Source: Methanomassiliicoccales archaeon (GTDB taxonomy: Archaea; Thermoplasmatota; Thermoplasmata; Methanomassiliicoccales; UBA472). From it: a stretch of 64,000 nucleotides of DNA. The notes below the pieces were generated by a model that saw nothing but the letters and a program-made list of their open reading frames with translations, did no database searches and was not told the origin of the DNA. Position numbers and translations under genes: made by a program. Shown here piece after piece: positions 32,770 to 41,620 of this stretch. The stretch covers positions 1 through 64,000 of the forward strand of contig JAPKYJ010000004.1 of assembly GCA_026394375.1 (NCBI GenBank), in the 5' to 3' direction. Position 1 is the stretch's first letter; the number at the start of each line of letters is the position of its first letter.

Positions 32770-33545
32770 CGCGACACCTCCAACGCCCGAAGCGCCAGCT
32801 CAGGGTCGCTCGAGGAAGCAAGATGCGTGCCGACCAGGGCCCCGTCCGCTCCGAGATCCCGCAGGTGGACGAGCTGATCCTTCGAAGCGATCCCGCTCAT
32901 GACGATCATGGGCTTGGCGCAGCTCGGTCTGAAGCGTTTCAGCAGGTCCGACGCCAGCTCGCCGTCGAGCCGCATCGTGCTCAGGTCCCTCTGATTGATG
33001 CCGATGACGTCCGCGTCGCGCTCCATGGCCACGAGTAGCTCCGCCTCCGTAGAGGCCTCGAGCACCACCTCCATTCCCTCGCGATGTGCCAGGTCGATGA
33101 GGACGTCCGCCCGGGCGCGCGCCAGGGGATGCGACAGCGCACCCTCGATGAGCAGCACCGCCGATGCCCCTCGACTGGCTCCGGCCAGCACTTGCTCTGG
33201 AGAAACCACAACATCCTTCATCAGGACCGGTGTGCGGCCGTCCGCGGCGAATCTGAGCGCGTCAAGGCTCCCTCCGAAGAAGATAGGTTCCGTCAGCACC
33301 GAGAGCGCTGCCGCGCTTCCCCGGTGGTAGCAGGCGATGAGGTCCAGTGGCTTGTGCTCGGAGACGCGCCCTCTGATCGGGGCCGAGGTCTTCACCTCGG
33401 CGATGATCGGGAAGGCGACGCTCCGGGAGAGCGCCCCCACCAGGGAAGGCATGCCTTTGCCTGGCCTGCGTGGAAAGGCAGAGTAGTAGCAGCAGTCTAC
33501 CAGGTCGAGGGCGTTCTCCACCAGCTGGGTCAAGGTGTCGGTCAT
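32766..33545 (-). CDS. trpC: Indole-3-glycerol phosphate synthase
   Basis: 259 residues, TIM barrel. PIIAEVKTSAPIRG supplies the first catalytic Lys, TPVLMKDVVVS the second, EVVLEASTEAELL the Glu, VIGINQRDLSTMRLD the Asn/Asp region, and IVMSGIASKDQL and ADGALVGTHL the phosphate loops. Closes CdRP to indole-3-glycerol phosphate. Starts 4 bp inside trpD. Confidence 0.94.
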   Translation of the reverse strand: MTDTLTQLVENALDLVDCCYYSAFPRRPGKGMPSLVGALSRSVAFPIIAEVKTSAPIRGRVSEHKPLDLIACYHRGSAAALSVLTEPIFFGGSLDALRFAADGRTPVLMKDVVVSPEQVLAGASRGASAVLLIEGALSHPLARARADVLIDLAHREGMEVVLEASTEAELLVAMERDADVIGINQRDLSTMRLDGELASDLLKRFRPSCAKPMIVMSGIASKDQLVHLRDLGADGALVGTHLASSSDPELALRALEVSR

Positions 33546-34561
33546 GCTCCGTCCTCCCTGCTCCGTGTCACGAAGGCATCCAGCTTGCGCAGCGCCTGAC
33601 GCGAATCGAGCGCGTGCTCGGTCACACGGAAAGCGTGAGCGAGGTCGTTGCAGCGGCCGAACGCCACCAGACCGAAGGCGGCGTTGAGCAGCACCGCGTC
33701 CCTCGGTGCGCCGTTCTCCTCGCCTTCGAGGACGCGACGGATGAGGAGCGCCGACTCCTTCGCCGGCCGGTCGGCGATGTCCTCGGGCGAGGCAGTTCTC
33801 AACCCAAGCGTGCCGGGATCGAAGTCAAAGCGTTCCAGCGATCCGTTCTGGACCAGCGCCACCCGCGTCGGACCGAGTACTGAGACCTCGTCCATGCCCG
33901 GATCGCCGTGGACCAGCAGGCATCGCTCGATGTTCAGGGGTGCCAGGACCGGAGGGAGGAGGTCCAGCAATTCCGGATCGTAGACACCGATCAGCTGCCG
34001 CTTCCGCCCCTGGACGGGATTGAGCAAGGGACCGAGGACGTTGAAGATGGTCTTGCCCCGCATCGCCTTCCGGGCGGAGGCCGCGTTCCGCATTGCTGGG
34101 TTGAAAGCCCGGGCGAAGAAGAAGGAGACGCCGAGATCGTCGAGGATCGCCCCGGCGGTGCGGGGGGTGAGGGGCAGGACCGCGCCCAAAGCCTCCATGA
34201 CGTCCGCGCTGCCCGAACGGCCGGCGTTGGAGCGGTTGCCGTGTTTCGCCACTGGCACGTCCGCGCCCGCGACCACGAACGAGGCGGCGGTGGAGATGTT
34301 GAACGTCCTCGCGCTCCCTCCTCCGGTGCCGCAGAGGTCGGCAACGGCGGGGTGACGTGCGTACACTGGGACGGTGGCTTCGCGGAACACCATGGCCAGG
34401 TCCAGCACGTCTCTCGCTCCGTATCCGGACCGGTCCAGGGAGCGGAGTACCTCGACCACCTGATCGTGCGATGCGCTCCCCTTCACGACCTCCTGGGCGA
34501 AGCGTCTCATGCTTCGGCGTTCGGTCGTGCCCGAAGGTGAGCGGATGGCCGAAGCGCTCAT
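33542..34561 (-). CDS. trpD: Anthranilate phosphoribosyltransferase
   Basis: 339 residues. DLCGTGGGSARTFNISTAASF binds PRPP, VAKHGNRSNAGRSGSADVMEALG anthranilate, and NVLGPLLNPVQGRKRQLIGVYDPEL the hinge. DEVSVLGPT is also conserved. Joins anthranilate to PRPP. No glutaminase fusion. Overlaps trpG and trpC by 4 bp each. Confidence 0.94.
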   Translation of the reverse strand: MSASAIRSPSGTTERRSMRRFAQEVVKGSASHDQVVEVLRSLDRSGYGARDVLDLAMVFREATVPVYARHPAVADLCGTGGGSARTFNISTAASFVVAGADVPVAKHGNRSNAGRSGSADVMEALGAVLPLTPRTAGAILDDLGVSFFFARAFNPAMRNAASARKAMRGKTIFNVLGPLLNPVQGRKRQLIGVYDPELLDLLPPVLAPLNIERCLLVHGDPGMDEVSVLGPTRVALVQNGSLERFDFDPGTLGLRTASPEDIADRPAKESALLIRRVLEGEENGAPRDAVLLNAAFGLVAFGRCNDLAHAFRVTEHALDSRQALRKLDAFVTRSREDGA

Positions 34562-35136
34562 CTTCTCGCCTCCGCGAGGAAGTTGCTAAGCAGCACGCCT
34601 CCCTTGGGCGTGAGGATCGATTCCGGATGAAACTGCACGCCTTCGATAGGATAGCGCGAATGGCGGATGCCCATGATCTCGCCTTCGTCGCTCTTCGCCG
34701 AGACCGTGATCTCCGGTGGGACTTCGGTGACTATCAGCGAGTGGTACCGCCCGGCCACGAAAGGGTTCTCGATTCCCTGGTAGATGCCGAGCGAGTCGTG
34801 GTGGATGAGCGAGGTCTTGCCGTGCACGATGCGTCTGGCGTGTGCGACCTTTCCGCCGTAGGCGAGGGCGAAGCCCTGGTGGCCCAGGCAGACGGCCAGC
34901 GTCGGGGTGTGCTGGGACAGCGTGGTGAGGATCTCCCGGCAGACGCCGAAATCGCCGGGATTGGCGGGATGGCCCGGTCCGGGCGATATGACGATGGCGT
35001 CCGGCCGCTGGCGCTCCAGGTCCTCCACCGATATGGCGTCGTTGCGGGCCACCGTCACCTCGGTCCCCAGCTCGCCCAGCGCTTGGTACAGGTTGTACGC
35101 GAAGGAGTCGTAGTTGTCGATGAGAACGACCTTCAT
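34558..35136 (-). CDS. trpG: Anthranilate synthase glutamine amidotransferase
   Basis: 192 residues, class I glutaminase. VISPGPGHPANPGDFG oxyanion strand, LAVCLGHQGFALAYGG with the nucleophile Cys, and GVQFHPESILTPKG with the His/Glu pair. VAGRYHSLIV is the PabA/TrpG signature. Supplies ammonia to TrpE. ATG overlaps trpE by 4 bp. Confidence 0.94.
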   Translation of the reverse strand: MKVVLIDNYDSFAYNLYQALGELGTEVTVARNDAISVEDLERQRPDAIVISPGPGHPANPGDFGVCREILTTLSQHTPTLAVCLGHQGFALAYGGKVAHARRIVHGKTSLIHHDSLGIYQGIENPFVAGRYHSLIVTEVPPEITVSAKSDEGEIMGIRHSRYPIEGVQFHPESILTPKGGVLLSNFLAEARR

Positions 35137-36515
35137 GCCGCCACCTCCTCCTTCTGCGTCGAGGCGCGCAGCCGTTGAAGAGCCGCCTGGAGCGCGCCGA
35201 GCTTGTGCTCCGTCTCCACGAACTCCTTCGCCGGGTCGGAGTCCGAGACGATGCCCGCGCCGGCCTGGAACGTGATGATGTCACGGTTTACGAACGCGGA
35301 GCGGATGGTGATCGCGGAATCCAGGTCGCCGGTGAATGAGAGGTAGCCCACGCCGCCGGCATAGGCGCCGCGCGGCCGGCCTTCAAGCTCGGAGATGATC
35401 CGCATCGCCCTCGGCTTCGGAGCGCCCGAGACCGTCCCGGCGGGGAAGACCGCTGCCAGGGCGGCGATTGAATCCATCTTCGGGGCGAGGGTCGAGCTCA
35501 CCTTCGACACAAGGTGCTGCACGTGGCTGTAGCTCGCCACGGACATGTACTCTGGCACGTGGACGGAGCCGAACTCGGACACCTTGCCCAGATCGTTGCG
35601 TGCGAGATCGACCAGCATGCAGTGTTCCGCACGCTCCTTCTCGTCCGTGAGCATCTCTTCTCGCAGTCTCCGGTGCTCCTTCGGTCCGTTTCCGACCGAA
35701 CGCGTCCCGGCGATGGGGAAGGTGGTCGCCTCCCTTCCCCTGACGGTGAGAAGCGTCTCGGGGCTGGAGCCGAGTACCTTGCGCTCGCCGAAGTCCAAGT
35801 AGAACATGTAGGGGGAGGGGTTCGAGGTCCTCAGCTGCTCGTAGAGACGTAGCGGGTCCCCGTCGAAACGTGCGCTGAGGGACCGGGAGAGTACGACCTG
35901 GAACACCTCGCCGTCGCGGATGCGCAGCTTGGCGTCCCGGACCGAAGCCTCGAACCCTTCCTGTTCAGTGGAGGGTCGCATCGGGCCCACGTGAAGGTCC
36001 CTTTCCGAACGGGAGGGAGGGTTGAGGAGCATTTCGAACAATTCGCCCTTCCCTTCCATGTGGAAATAGTAGCAGCGGAAGCTCGAGTGGTCGTAGATCA
36101 CGCCCTCCTTGTAGAGCCCCAGCTCGAAATCGGGGAACGAGGAGCGAGCGTACGAAGGGAAGGAGGGCTCGGCCTGGGAAGCGAACTCGTATGAGAAGTA
36201 TCCGACCAGCCCTCCAGCGAAGGGGAAGGGCGAGGAGGCGACCGAATTCCTCCTGATGGTCTCCCGGAGGAACTCCAATGGAATGGCACGGAGATGGTCG
36301 TCCGACTCGCCTCCCCGAACCTCACCATCGCGACACGCCAGTACGCTCTCCGGGCCGAAGCCGAGGAAGGAGTAGGCGACCGTGCGCTGGTCGCCGACCG
36401 CGCTCTCCAGCATGAAAGAGCAGTCGAACTCAGGTGCCAATCGTCGATAAAGGTGGAGCGGGGGGAGGGCGGCGCCGATCTCTTCGAAATTGACCATTCG
36501 TCGATTGAGTGACAT
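35133..36515 (-). CDS. trpE: Anthranilate synthase component I
   Basis: 460 residues from ATG 36515. Chorismate-binding domain with VFQVVLSRSLSARFDGD, IAGTRSVGNGP, DEKERAEHCMLVDLARNDLG, FPAGTVSGAPKPRAM and YAGGVGYLSFTGDLDSAI. The feedback element near the N-terminus (LLES-type) is modified to FMLESAVGD. I put the start at 36515 because a TATA box sits 28 bp upstream, so the message would be leaderless; ATG 36497 is an alternative and upstream codons are not trpE-like. First gene of the operon. Confidence 0.93.
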   Translation of the reverse strand: MSLNRRMVNFEEIGAALPPLHLYRRLAPEFDCSFMLESAVGDQRTVAYSFLGFGPESVLACRDGEVRGGESDDHLRAIPLEFLRETIRRNSVASSPFPFAGGLVGYFSYEFASQAEPSFPSYARSSFPDFELGLYKEGVIYDHSSFRCYYFHMEGKGELFEMLLNPPSRSERDLHVGPMRPSTEQEGFEASVRDAKLRIRDGEVFQVVLSRSLSARFDGDPLRLYEQLRTSNPSPYMFYLDFGERKVLGSSPETLLTVRGREATTFPIAGTRSVGNGPKEHRRLREEMLTDEKERAEHCMLVDLARNDLGKVSEFGSVHVPEYMSVASYSHVQHLVSKVSSTLAPKMDSIAALAAVFPAGTVSGAPKPRAMRIISELEGRPRGAYAGGVGYLSFTGDLDSAITIRSAFVNRDIITFQAGAGIVSDSDPAKEFVETEHKLGALQAALQRLRASTQKEEVAA

Positions 36516-36584
36516 GTACTTTCCCGGTATATGATGAACATATATAATCATTATTGAACAACATTGTGCAGAGAGAGCAATAAT
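36516..36584 (-). promoter_or_regulatory. Promoter of the trp operon with an inverted repeat upstream
   Basis: ATTATATAT on the minus strand (36540-36548) is a TATA box whose expected start falls at about 36517, so trpE is probably leaderless. Upstream, ATTATTG (36550-36556) and CAATAAT (36578-36584) form a 7-bp inverted repeat with a 21-bp spacer, placed where a repressor could affect both trpE and the divergent flavoprotein gene. Confidence 0.55.
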
Positions 36585-36652
36585 TGAGCTAAGCGGCTCC
36601 ACGCCTTTTATTAGAGCTCAGAGAGAATCCCATTCTCCAAGGAGACAACTGG

Positions 36653-37225
36653 ATGAAGGTCATCGCGTTCAACGGCAGTCCGCGGGCGAACGGCAACACG
36701 CACCGCGCGCTGGAGATCGTGCTGGAGGAGATCGAGAAGAAGGGCATCGAGGTCGAACTGGTGCAGATGGGCGGCGAAGATATCTCACCCTGCAAAGCCT
36801 GCGGAACGTGCGGCAAGAAAAAGAACGAAAGGTGCATCATCAAGGACGACCCGGTGAACGAATACATCCAGATGATCAAAGGGGCCGAGGCCGTCATCAT
36901 CGGCTCGCCCACCTACTTCGGAGGGCTGAGCGCCCAGACCAAGGCCTTCATCGATCGCGTGGGGTATGTGACCCGAGCGAACGGCGGCCTTTTCAGGCAC
37001 AAAGTGGGAGCGGCGGTGGCCGTGCATCGAAGGGCCGGCTCGTTGAACACCTTCGACGAGATCAACCACTTCTTCCTCATCGGGGAATGGATAATCCCCG
37101 GTGCAAGCTACTGGAACGTGGTCACGGCCCAGAAACCCGGCGACATCGAGCAGGACATCGAGGGAGTGAAGACCATGCGCAATCTCGGGCAGAACATCGC
37201 CTGGCTGGTCAAGAAATTGCAGTGA
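36653..37225 (+). CDS. Iron-sulfur flavoprotein (flavodoxin family)
   Basis: 190 residues. FNGSPRANGNTHRALEIVLEE, cysteine motif CKACGTCGKKKNERC at about 47-61, SPTYFGGLSAQTKAFIDR. Insertion in the last Cys spacing compared with the copies at 3204 and 9145. The tail (IEQDIEGVKTMRNLGQNIAWL) is family-typical. TATA CTTTTATTAG near 36606 and AGGAG before ATG. Divergent from trpE; convergent with the HTH-10 gene. Confidence 0.83.
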   Translation: MKVIAFNGSPRANGNTHRALEIVLEEIEKKGIEVELVQMGGEDISPCKACGTCGKKKNERCIIKDDPVNEYIQMIKGAEAVIIGSPTYFGGLSAQTKAFIDRVGYVTRANGGLFRHKVGAAVAVHRRAGSLNTFDEINHFFLIGEWIIPGASYWNVVTAQKPGDIEQDIEGVKTMRNLGQNIAWLVKKLQ

Positions 37226-37232
37226 GGAATGC

Positions 37233-37925
37233 TCACCCGCGGCAGGCGTCGCTGTTCGCCGCCATTTGGATCAGGGGACAGAGGTTGTCGAGCAGCTTTC
37301 CTTCCGCCTTGCGCAGATGCTCTGCGTATGTAGATCGTGAGAGCCCCGAGCGCCGCGCGAGCTCGTCCAGCCCCACCTTGGCCGGCCGGTCGAAATATCC
37401 AAGGGCGCTCGCCAATGCGAGCACCTCTATTTGCTTGTCCGTGAGCCCGGCGAACATCGTGGAGGTAGTCAGTATCATGTCCTTCGCCACCCCGCGAAGT
37501 CGAAGCGGCCTAAGCGATTGCAGGTTCACCGTTCCTCCCTCGCGTTCGATCCGCTTGACCATGCGTCCGAACGCTTCTCGCTCATGTCCTAGGACGTGGT
37601 AGTTCTCCCAACCTCCTCGGTACACCACCGGTTCCTCGTGCCACAGCCCCTCCTCTTCGATGATGCTCCCCACGCCTGGCTTGCAGTCGCAGTCCTTGGT
37701 GATCATGCTCAGGAGGCTGCCTTCTCGGACCGTAACCTGCTTGGTCCCAAGGTTGCCTAGCTCCCTCTCCACCAGCTTCAGCACCTCTTCGGAGGGGGCG
37801 CTCAGCTCGAACACGTGCGAGTGCATGTTGCACCACATGGCGATGGTGGCCTCCGGGTACTTCCGGGTCAGGATGCTGTAGGGGCAGTCGTGGACCACTT
37901 GGATCCTCGCGTCATACAGAGGCAT
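37233..37925 (-). CDS. HTH-10 (bacterio-opsin activator type) transcription regulator
   Basis: 230 residues. The C-terminal 60 are an HTH-10 domain (LTDKQIEVLALASALGYFDRPAKVGLDELARRSGLSRST). The N-terminal 150 residues include HDCPY, MWCNMHSHVFEL and KDCDCKPGVG, giving several Cys/His that could bind a metal or heme-like ligand. No PAS domain. ATG 37925 lies 2 bp from the predicted start set by TATA CTAATAATAT (37948-37957), so it is probably leaderless. Confidence 0.82.
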   Translation of the reverse strand: MPLYDARIQVVHDCPYSILTRKYPEATIAMWCNMHSHVFELSAPSEEVLKLVERELGNLGTKQVTVREGSLLSMITKDCDCKPGVGSIIEEEGLWHEEPVVYRGGWENYHVLGHEREAFGRMVKRIEREGGTVNLQSLRPLRLRGVAKDMILTTSTMFAGLTDKQIEVLALASALGYFDRPAKVGLDELARRSGLSRSTYAEHLRKAEGKLLDNLCPLIQMAANSDACRG

Positions 37926-37947
37926 GCGAATGTGATGGCGCGGAGGG

Positions 37948-37976
37948 ATATTATTAGTTGTCCCGCCCTACGGCGG
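37948..37976 (-). promoter_or_regulatory. TATA box with an adjoining CCGCC-CTAC-GGCGG inverted repeat
   Basis: The TATA element at 37948-37957 serves the HTH-10 gene. The inverted repeat at 37963-37976 directly abuts its upstream side, over the BRE. A related palindrome is at 38030-38043. Confidence 0.5.
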
Positions 37977-38029
37977 CTGCATTTCAATGCCAGGCTCAAT
38001 GTCATAATTTGAAAAATGGTGTTTGCGAA

Positions 38030-38043
38030 CCGCCCTAGGGCGG
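38030..38043. repeat. Perfect 14-bp palindrome CCGCCCTAGGGCGG
   Basis: It shares the CCGCCCTA left half with the inverted repeat at 37963-37976, 67 bp away. GC-rich palindromes in an otherwise AT-rich spacer suggest paired regulator sites. Confidence 0.5.
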
Positions 38044-38530
38044 CAGAAACGACACGTCTCACCTCGGCCCTCTAGAAGTCGATGAACATGATATCGCACG
38101 CATTGCTGCAGGTAAGGATGATGGATGAGAGCTCACGGAACTCGGAGTTCGCCAGGTGGGAGTTGAGGACCAATGATACAAGCGGATCTAGGGAGAAGGA
38201 TGAGGTTGGAAGGACCGGATCGTCGCGCGCTCTTGAGCGGCGGAATACGTTCATGTTAGCTGGGAGAGCGCATCGCTGTCGGCGCGAAGGGACCGAGCGA
38301 TGCCCACGGGATGACTGGACCACCGGAGTCTAGGAGTCTCATCCCCTGAACCCTGCATGGAGAGGTTCTTGAGCTCGCCCCTCGCAACAATTCTTCAATT
38401 CCGGCGGCAAGAGGTCGTTGGACGTTCGGCGTACTGTGCGTGCTGCGCAAGAGGAAGCCGCGAACCCTTTTCCATTTCCCTCATCCTTCTTTCTTGCTTT
38501 CCTCTTCCCAGCCACGCCACTCTTCAGAAG
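38044..38530. other. Intergenic, no gene recognised
   Basis: About 490 bp between the palindrome and the end of the glycosyltransferase gene. Frames up to 83 codons exist on both strands but none looks like a protein or has a convincing ribosome site. It may hold eroded sequence at the border of the polysaccharide cluster. Confidence 0.45.
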
Positions 38531-39448
38531 CTACCGGACAGGTCTCCCTTCCACCTTCGCCACAAGATTCGAGGCTTTGCCTAATGCCCCCACGCCGAAA
38601 AGGCTTGCCAGCCTAAGGAAGAATGGGGAGGCGCTCCAGGGATAGGCGCGGAACGCCTTCTTCACGAATGCCTTTCCTTTTCGTCCTTCGCCCATTTTCA
38701 GACGGACCCTTCCTATCTCCAAGTAGAAGCCCATGAGCGCTCTCCTGTTCCTAGCATAGAGCGCCTTATGCTTCTCCAGGAACTTCGCCAGACTATCTAT
38801 CCAACGATCGCGGTTGGCGTTCACGCTATCCCGAAGCTCGGTCGAAACGCAGAGCACTCGATCGATGAACTCGAAATCGCAGACCTCCGAAAGCCGAAGG
38901 AAGAGGTCCCAATCCTCGATGCTCTTCAGGGAAGTATCGAAACCGCCCACCTTTCTTAGGAGTTCGCTCTTCACCATGGCCACCGGGGTCCCCACCAGGT
39001 TGCCTTCGAGGAGAGAATCCAGCACCCGCCCGCTCTTCTTGGCGTTCTCGCGGGGCAGTCGTTCCTCAGAATCGCCTAACTTGCGCAGGATGGTGCCATA
39101 GACCACTCCCATCTGGTCAGAGGCTTTTCGCATGGTCTCGATCTGGATGGCTAGTTTCTCCGGGACCCATTCATCGTCGGAGTCCTGGAAGGCGATGTAC
39201 CGTCCTAGGGAGGCTTCGATCCCTGAGTTCCTCGCTGCCGCAGGTCCACGGTTCCCTTCGTAGGCTCTGAGGAACCTCACTCTGGGGTCGGCGTAGGACC
39301 GCACGATCCTCTCCGTGCCATCGGTCGAGCCATCATCGACCACGATCAGCTCGAAATCTTCGAATGTCTGGCAAAGCACGCTGTCAATGGCATTGCCTAC
39401 CGTCTTCTCCCGGTTGTAGGTGGGGATGATCACGCTTACGAGGACCAT
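38531..39448 (-). CDS. Family 2 glycosyltransferase
   Basis: 305 residues. GT-A start VSVIIPTYNREKTVGNAIDSV, nucleotide-binding IVVDDGSTDGTE, DxD-type metal site in IAFQDSDDEWVPEK, and acceptor-side IEDWDLFLRLSE. The C-terminal 80 residues are basic and helical with no clear membrane span. Likely adds a sugar to a surface glycan on the cytoplasmic side. First of two GT2 genes on the same strand, 70 bp apart. Confidence 0.85.
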   Translation of the reverse strand: MVLVSVIIPTYNREKTVGNAIDSVLCQTFEDFELIVVDDGSTDGTERIVRSYADPRVRFLRAYEGNRGPAAARNSGIEASLGRYIAFQDSDDEWVPEKLAIQIETMRKASDQMGVVYGTILRKLGDSEERLPRENAKKSGRVLDSLLEGNLVGTPVAMVKSELLRKVGGFDTSLKSIEDWDLFLRLSEVCDFEFIDRVLCVSTELRDSVNANRDRWIDSLAKFLEKHKALYARNRRALMGFYLEIGRVRLKMGEGRKGKAFVKKAFRAYPWSASPFFLRLASLFGVGALGKASNLVAKVEGRPVR

Positions 39449-39518
39449 AGCGTTTCGTTCCTGGGGCAGCGGACTGGAACAGTGGTTCTCCGCTCTTATA
39501 CTCTGCTCTCACGCTGTT

Positions 39519-40475
39519 CTATGAGGTCCTCGAATAGATCCTTTCCACGAGCATCGATTTAATGGCATACAGCCCACCAGAGAGCGAAAAGTACTCCGGC
39601 CTCACGTTGCAGGCCACCCGGAACATAGCACCGTATCTCTTTTCGGTCAAGACCTCTCTCCTCCAGGTCTCGAATGCACGGATCGTTTGATCCTTCGAGA
39701 TCTTCGAAAGGATCTCCCGACGGACCGCCGCATCCTTGGTGCCCATCTCCACAAGCATCCTATCACGGGCTCGAAGGCTGTCCTCCGGGTAGGTGACTGA
39801 GTCCTGTCCTGCATGAACCCGATACTCCATCAGCGGACGATTCAGAAAACCCACAGGGCCGAGCTCGGCCAGCTCGCAGATGAACGGACAATCCGCGACC
39901 TTGCCGAATTCCTCTTTGAATCGGACTCTCTGCGGGAAGCCGTTCCGGTACACGTAGGAAGGGAATGGCGGATTCGAGGACTTCGTGTATTGTAGCGCCA
40001 TCTGGGCGCCTGACCGGAAAAGCTGCTCCGCCTCGCTACCATTCTTGAGCATGGTCCCTTTCCTTTCGCCTCGCTCGTCGATGAGCAGAGCATTGCAGCC
40101 CACCGCCACCGCTTCCGGGTGTCGCTCCAGGAAATCGCACTGCTCCCGGATGAAAGTGGGACAGATGCGGTCATCGTCATGCAGAATAGCCAGGTACTTG
40201 CCTTTGGCGAGGGCGAAGGCTCGGTAAATGTTCCAGAAAGGGGAATGGGTGGTCTCGGCCCCTTCCCATCGTACCGGGCGTTCCAGAAGGTCGTGGACCT
40301 TCTCCTTGACCATTGGCTGGCTGCCGTTGTCCAGGACGACCACCTCTGAGGGTCCACGGTCCTGTCTCAGAACGGCCAGCAGGGCCTCTCGCAAGTACTC
40401 CGCTCTGTTATAGGAGAGGATGAATACCGAGATGTCGAGGGGCGACCTCTCACCGGTGGCCATTATCCAGTGCAA
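39519..40475 (-). CDS. Family 2 glycosyltransferase
   Basis: 318 residues. VFILSYNRAEYLREALLAVL, VVVLDNGSQPMV, and ILHDDDRICPTF with the metal-binding acidic triplet. The remainder (YRVHAGQDSVTYPEDSLRAR) matches GT2 proteins of cell-surface clusters. The last residues before the stop carry SLSGGLYAIKSMLVERIY, a possible membrane-peripheral helix. Start at ATG 40475; ATG 40463 also possible. Confidence 0.83.
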   Translation of the reverse strand: MHWIMATGERSPLDISVFILSYNRAEYLREALLAVLRQDRGPSEVVVLDNGSQPMVKEKVHDLLERPVRWEGAETTHSPFWNIYRAFALAKGKYLAILHDDDRICPTFIREQCDFLERHPEAVAVGCNALLIDERGERKGTMLKNGSEAEQLFRSGAQMALQYTKSSNPPFPSYVYRNGFPQRVRFKEEFGKVADCPFICELAELGPVGFLNRPLMEYRVHAGQDSVTYPEDSLRARDRMLVEMGTKDAAVRREILSKISKDQTIRAFETWRREVLTEKRYGAMFRVACNVRPEYFSLSGGLYAIKSMLVERIYSRTS

Positions 40476-40699
40476 TCGGCTGGGTTATGCATAAGCGTTT
40501 CTGCATGCACCCTCGCCCTTTCTTGGGTAGCTGGCTGGCGCCCTCAAGGGAACTGCTCGTCCAGTTTGCTCCCGAACGCCAGCCTCGGCTCATCGCCGTC
40601 GTAGACCAGGCTAATCCAGTCCATGACTACATCGGTCGAAAGCAGGTCGCAGTCCTGCGCCTTAAGTTTTCGACTTCTGGAACGAATGCCACGATAATG

Positions 40700-41620
40700 C
40701 TATGTTCCCTGTGCGAACCGAACAAGCTCATCCACATCGGCGATGTGCAAAACCTTTCTCAGGTACGCCTGGTCACCTATCTGGCTGACGAACCGGTCGG
40801 GGATACCCTTCCTCATGAATCGCGTTCTTTGTCCATGCTCTGCGATCACTTCCGCCACGGCCGATCCCAGTCCTCCGATGATATTATGTTCCTCAAGAGT
40901 CACGATCGGCGTCCCCTTCTCCACAATGCTAGTTATTGCCTTAGCGTCTAAGGGTTTGATGGTCGGCATCGAGATGACACCGGTCGCGACGCCCTTCTTC
41001 GCGAGGGCTTGAGAGAGCTCCACCGCCCAAGCCAGGGTGTTGCTGGTCGTTATCAAGCATAGATCTTTTCCATCTCGAACTTCAATGGCCTCGCCGATCC
41101 TGATCTTCGTCCCCTCAGGATGAACGGTCTTCTCGCCACTCTTGCCCAAGCGGAAATAAATCGGCCCTTCAAGATCGAAGCTATGATTGATCAGCTCCCT
41201 GACCTCGATGGGATCGCCTGGGCAACACACTGTCATGTTGGGAAGGGCACGCATGATGGCAATGTCCTCGATGGAATGATGGGTCGGACCAGAAGGGCCA
41301 TAGGTCAGGCCGGCCCCGACACCCACCAGCCTCACGTTCAGGTTCATGTACGCTACATCCAGTCGTATGTGCTCGTAGCACCTCATGGTCAGGAACGGGA
41401 TGATGCTGTAAACATAGACTACTTTTCCAGTCAATGCGAGACCGGCCGCAATGCCGATAGCGTTTTGCTCCGCGACCCCGACGTTCAGGAAGCGGTCAGG
41501 GAACTCATCTCTGAACTTCTCAAGGACAGAGAATCCCATATCGGGCGTAATGAGGAAGATCCGCTCGTCCTTGCGAGCGCGCTCGATGAGGCAGTTCACG
41601 AAGGTGGCCCTCATTTTCAA
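40700..41620 (-). CDS. Transketolase-like C-terminal subunit
   Basis: 306 residues covering the pyrimidine-binding and C-terminal domains of a transketolase. ThDP-activating Glu in FLNVGVAEQNAIGIAAGLAL, then IEDIAIMRALPNMTVCCPGDPIE and LEEHNIIGGLGSAVAEVI. The start is TTG 41620 overlapping the stop of the N-terminal subunit gene (TTGA), or ATG 41614. With its partner it moves two-carbon units. It sits downstream of CDP-sugar genes, which suggests a special sugar reaction rather than the pentose pathway. Confidence 0.85.
   Translation of the reverse strand: MKMRATFVNCLIERARKDERIFLITPDMGFSVLEKFRDEFPDRFLNVGVAEQNAIGIAAGLALTGKVVYVYSIIPFLTMRCYEHIRLDVAYMNLNVRLVGVGAGLTYGPSGPTHHSIEDIAIMRALPNMTVCCPGDPIEVRELINHSFDLEGPIYFRLGKSGEKTVHPEGTKIRIGEAIEVRDGKDLCLITTSNTLAWAVELSQALAKKGVATGVISMPTIKPLDAKAITSIVEKGTPIVTLEEHNIIGGLGSAVAEVIAEHGQRTRFMRKGIPDRFVSQIGDQAYLRKVLHIADVDELVRFAQGT

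Noticed and set aside
38082-38333. 83-codon frames on both strands in the 38-kb gap
   Set aside because: No ribosome site, no family resemblance, and low-complexity charged composition.
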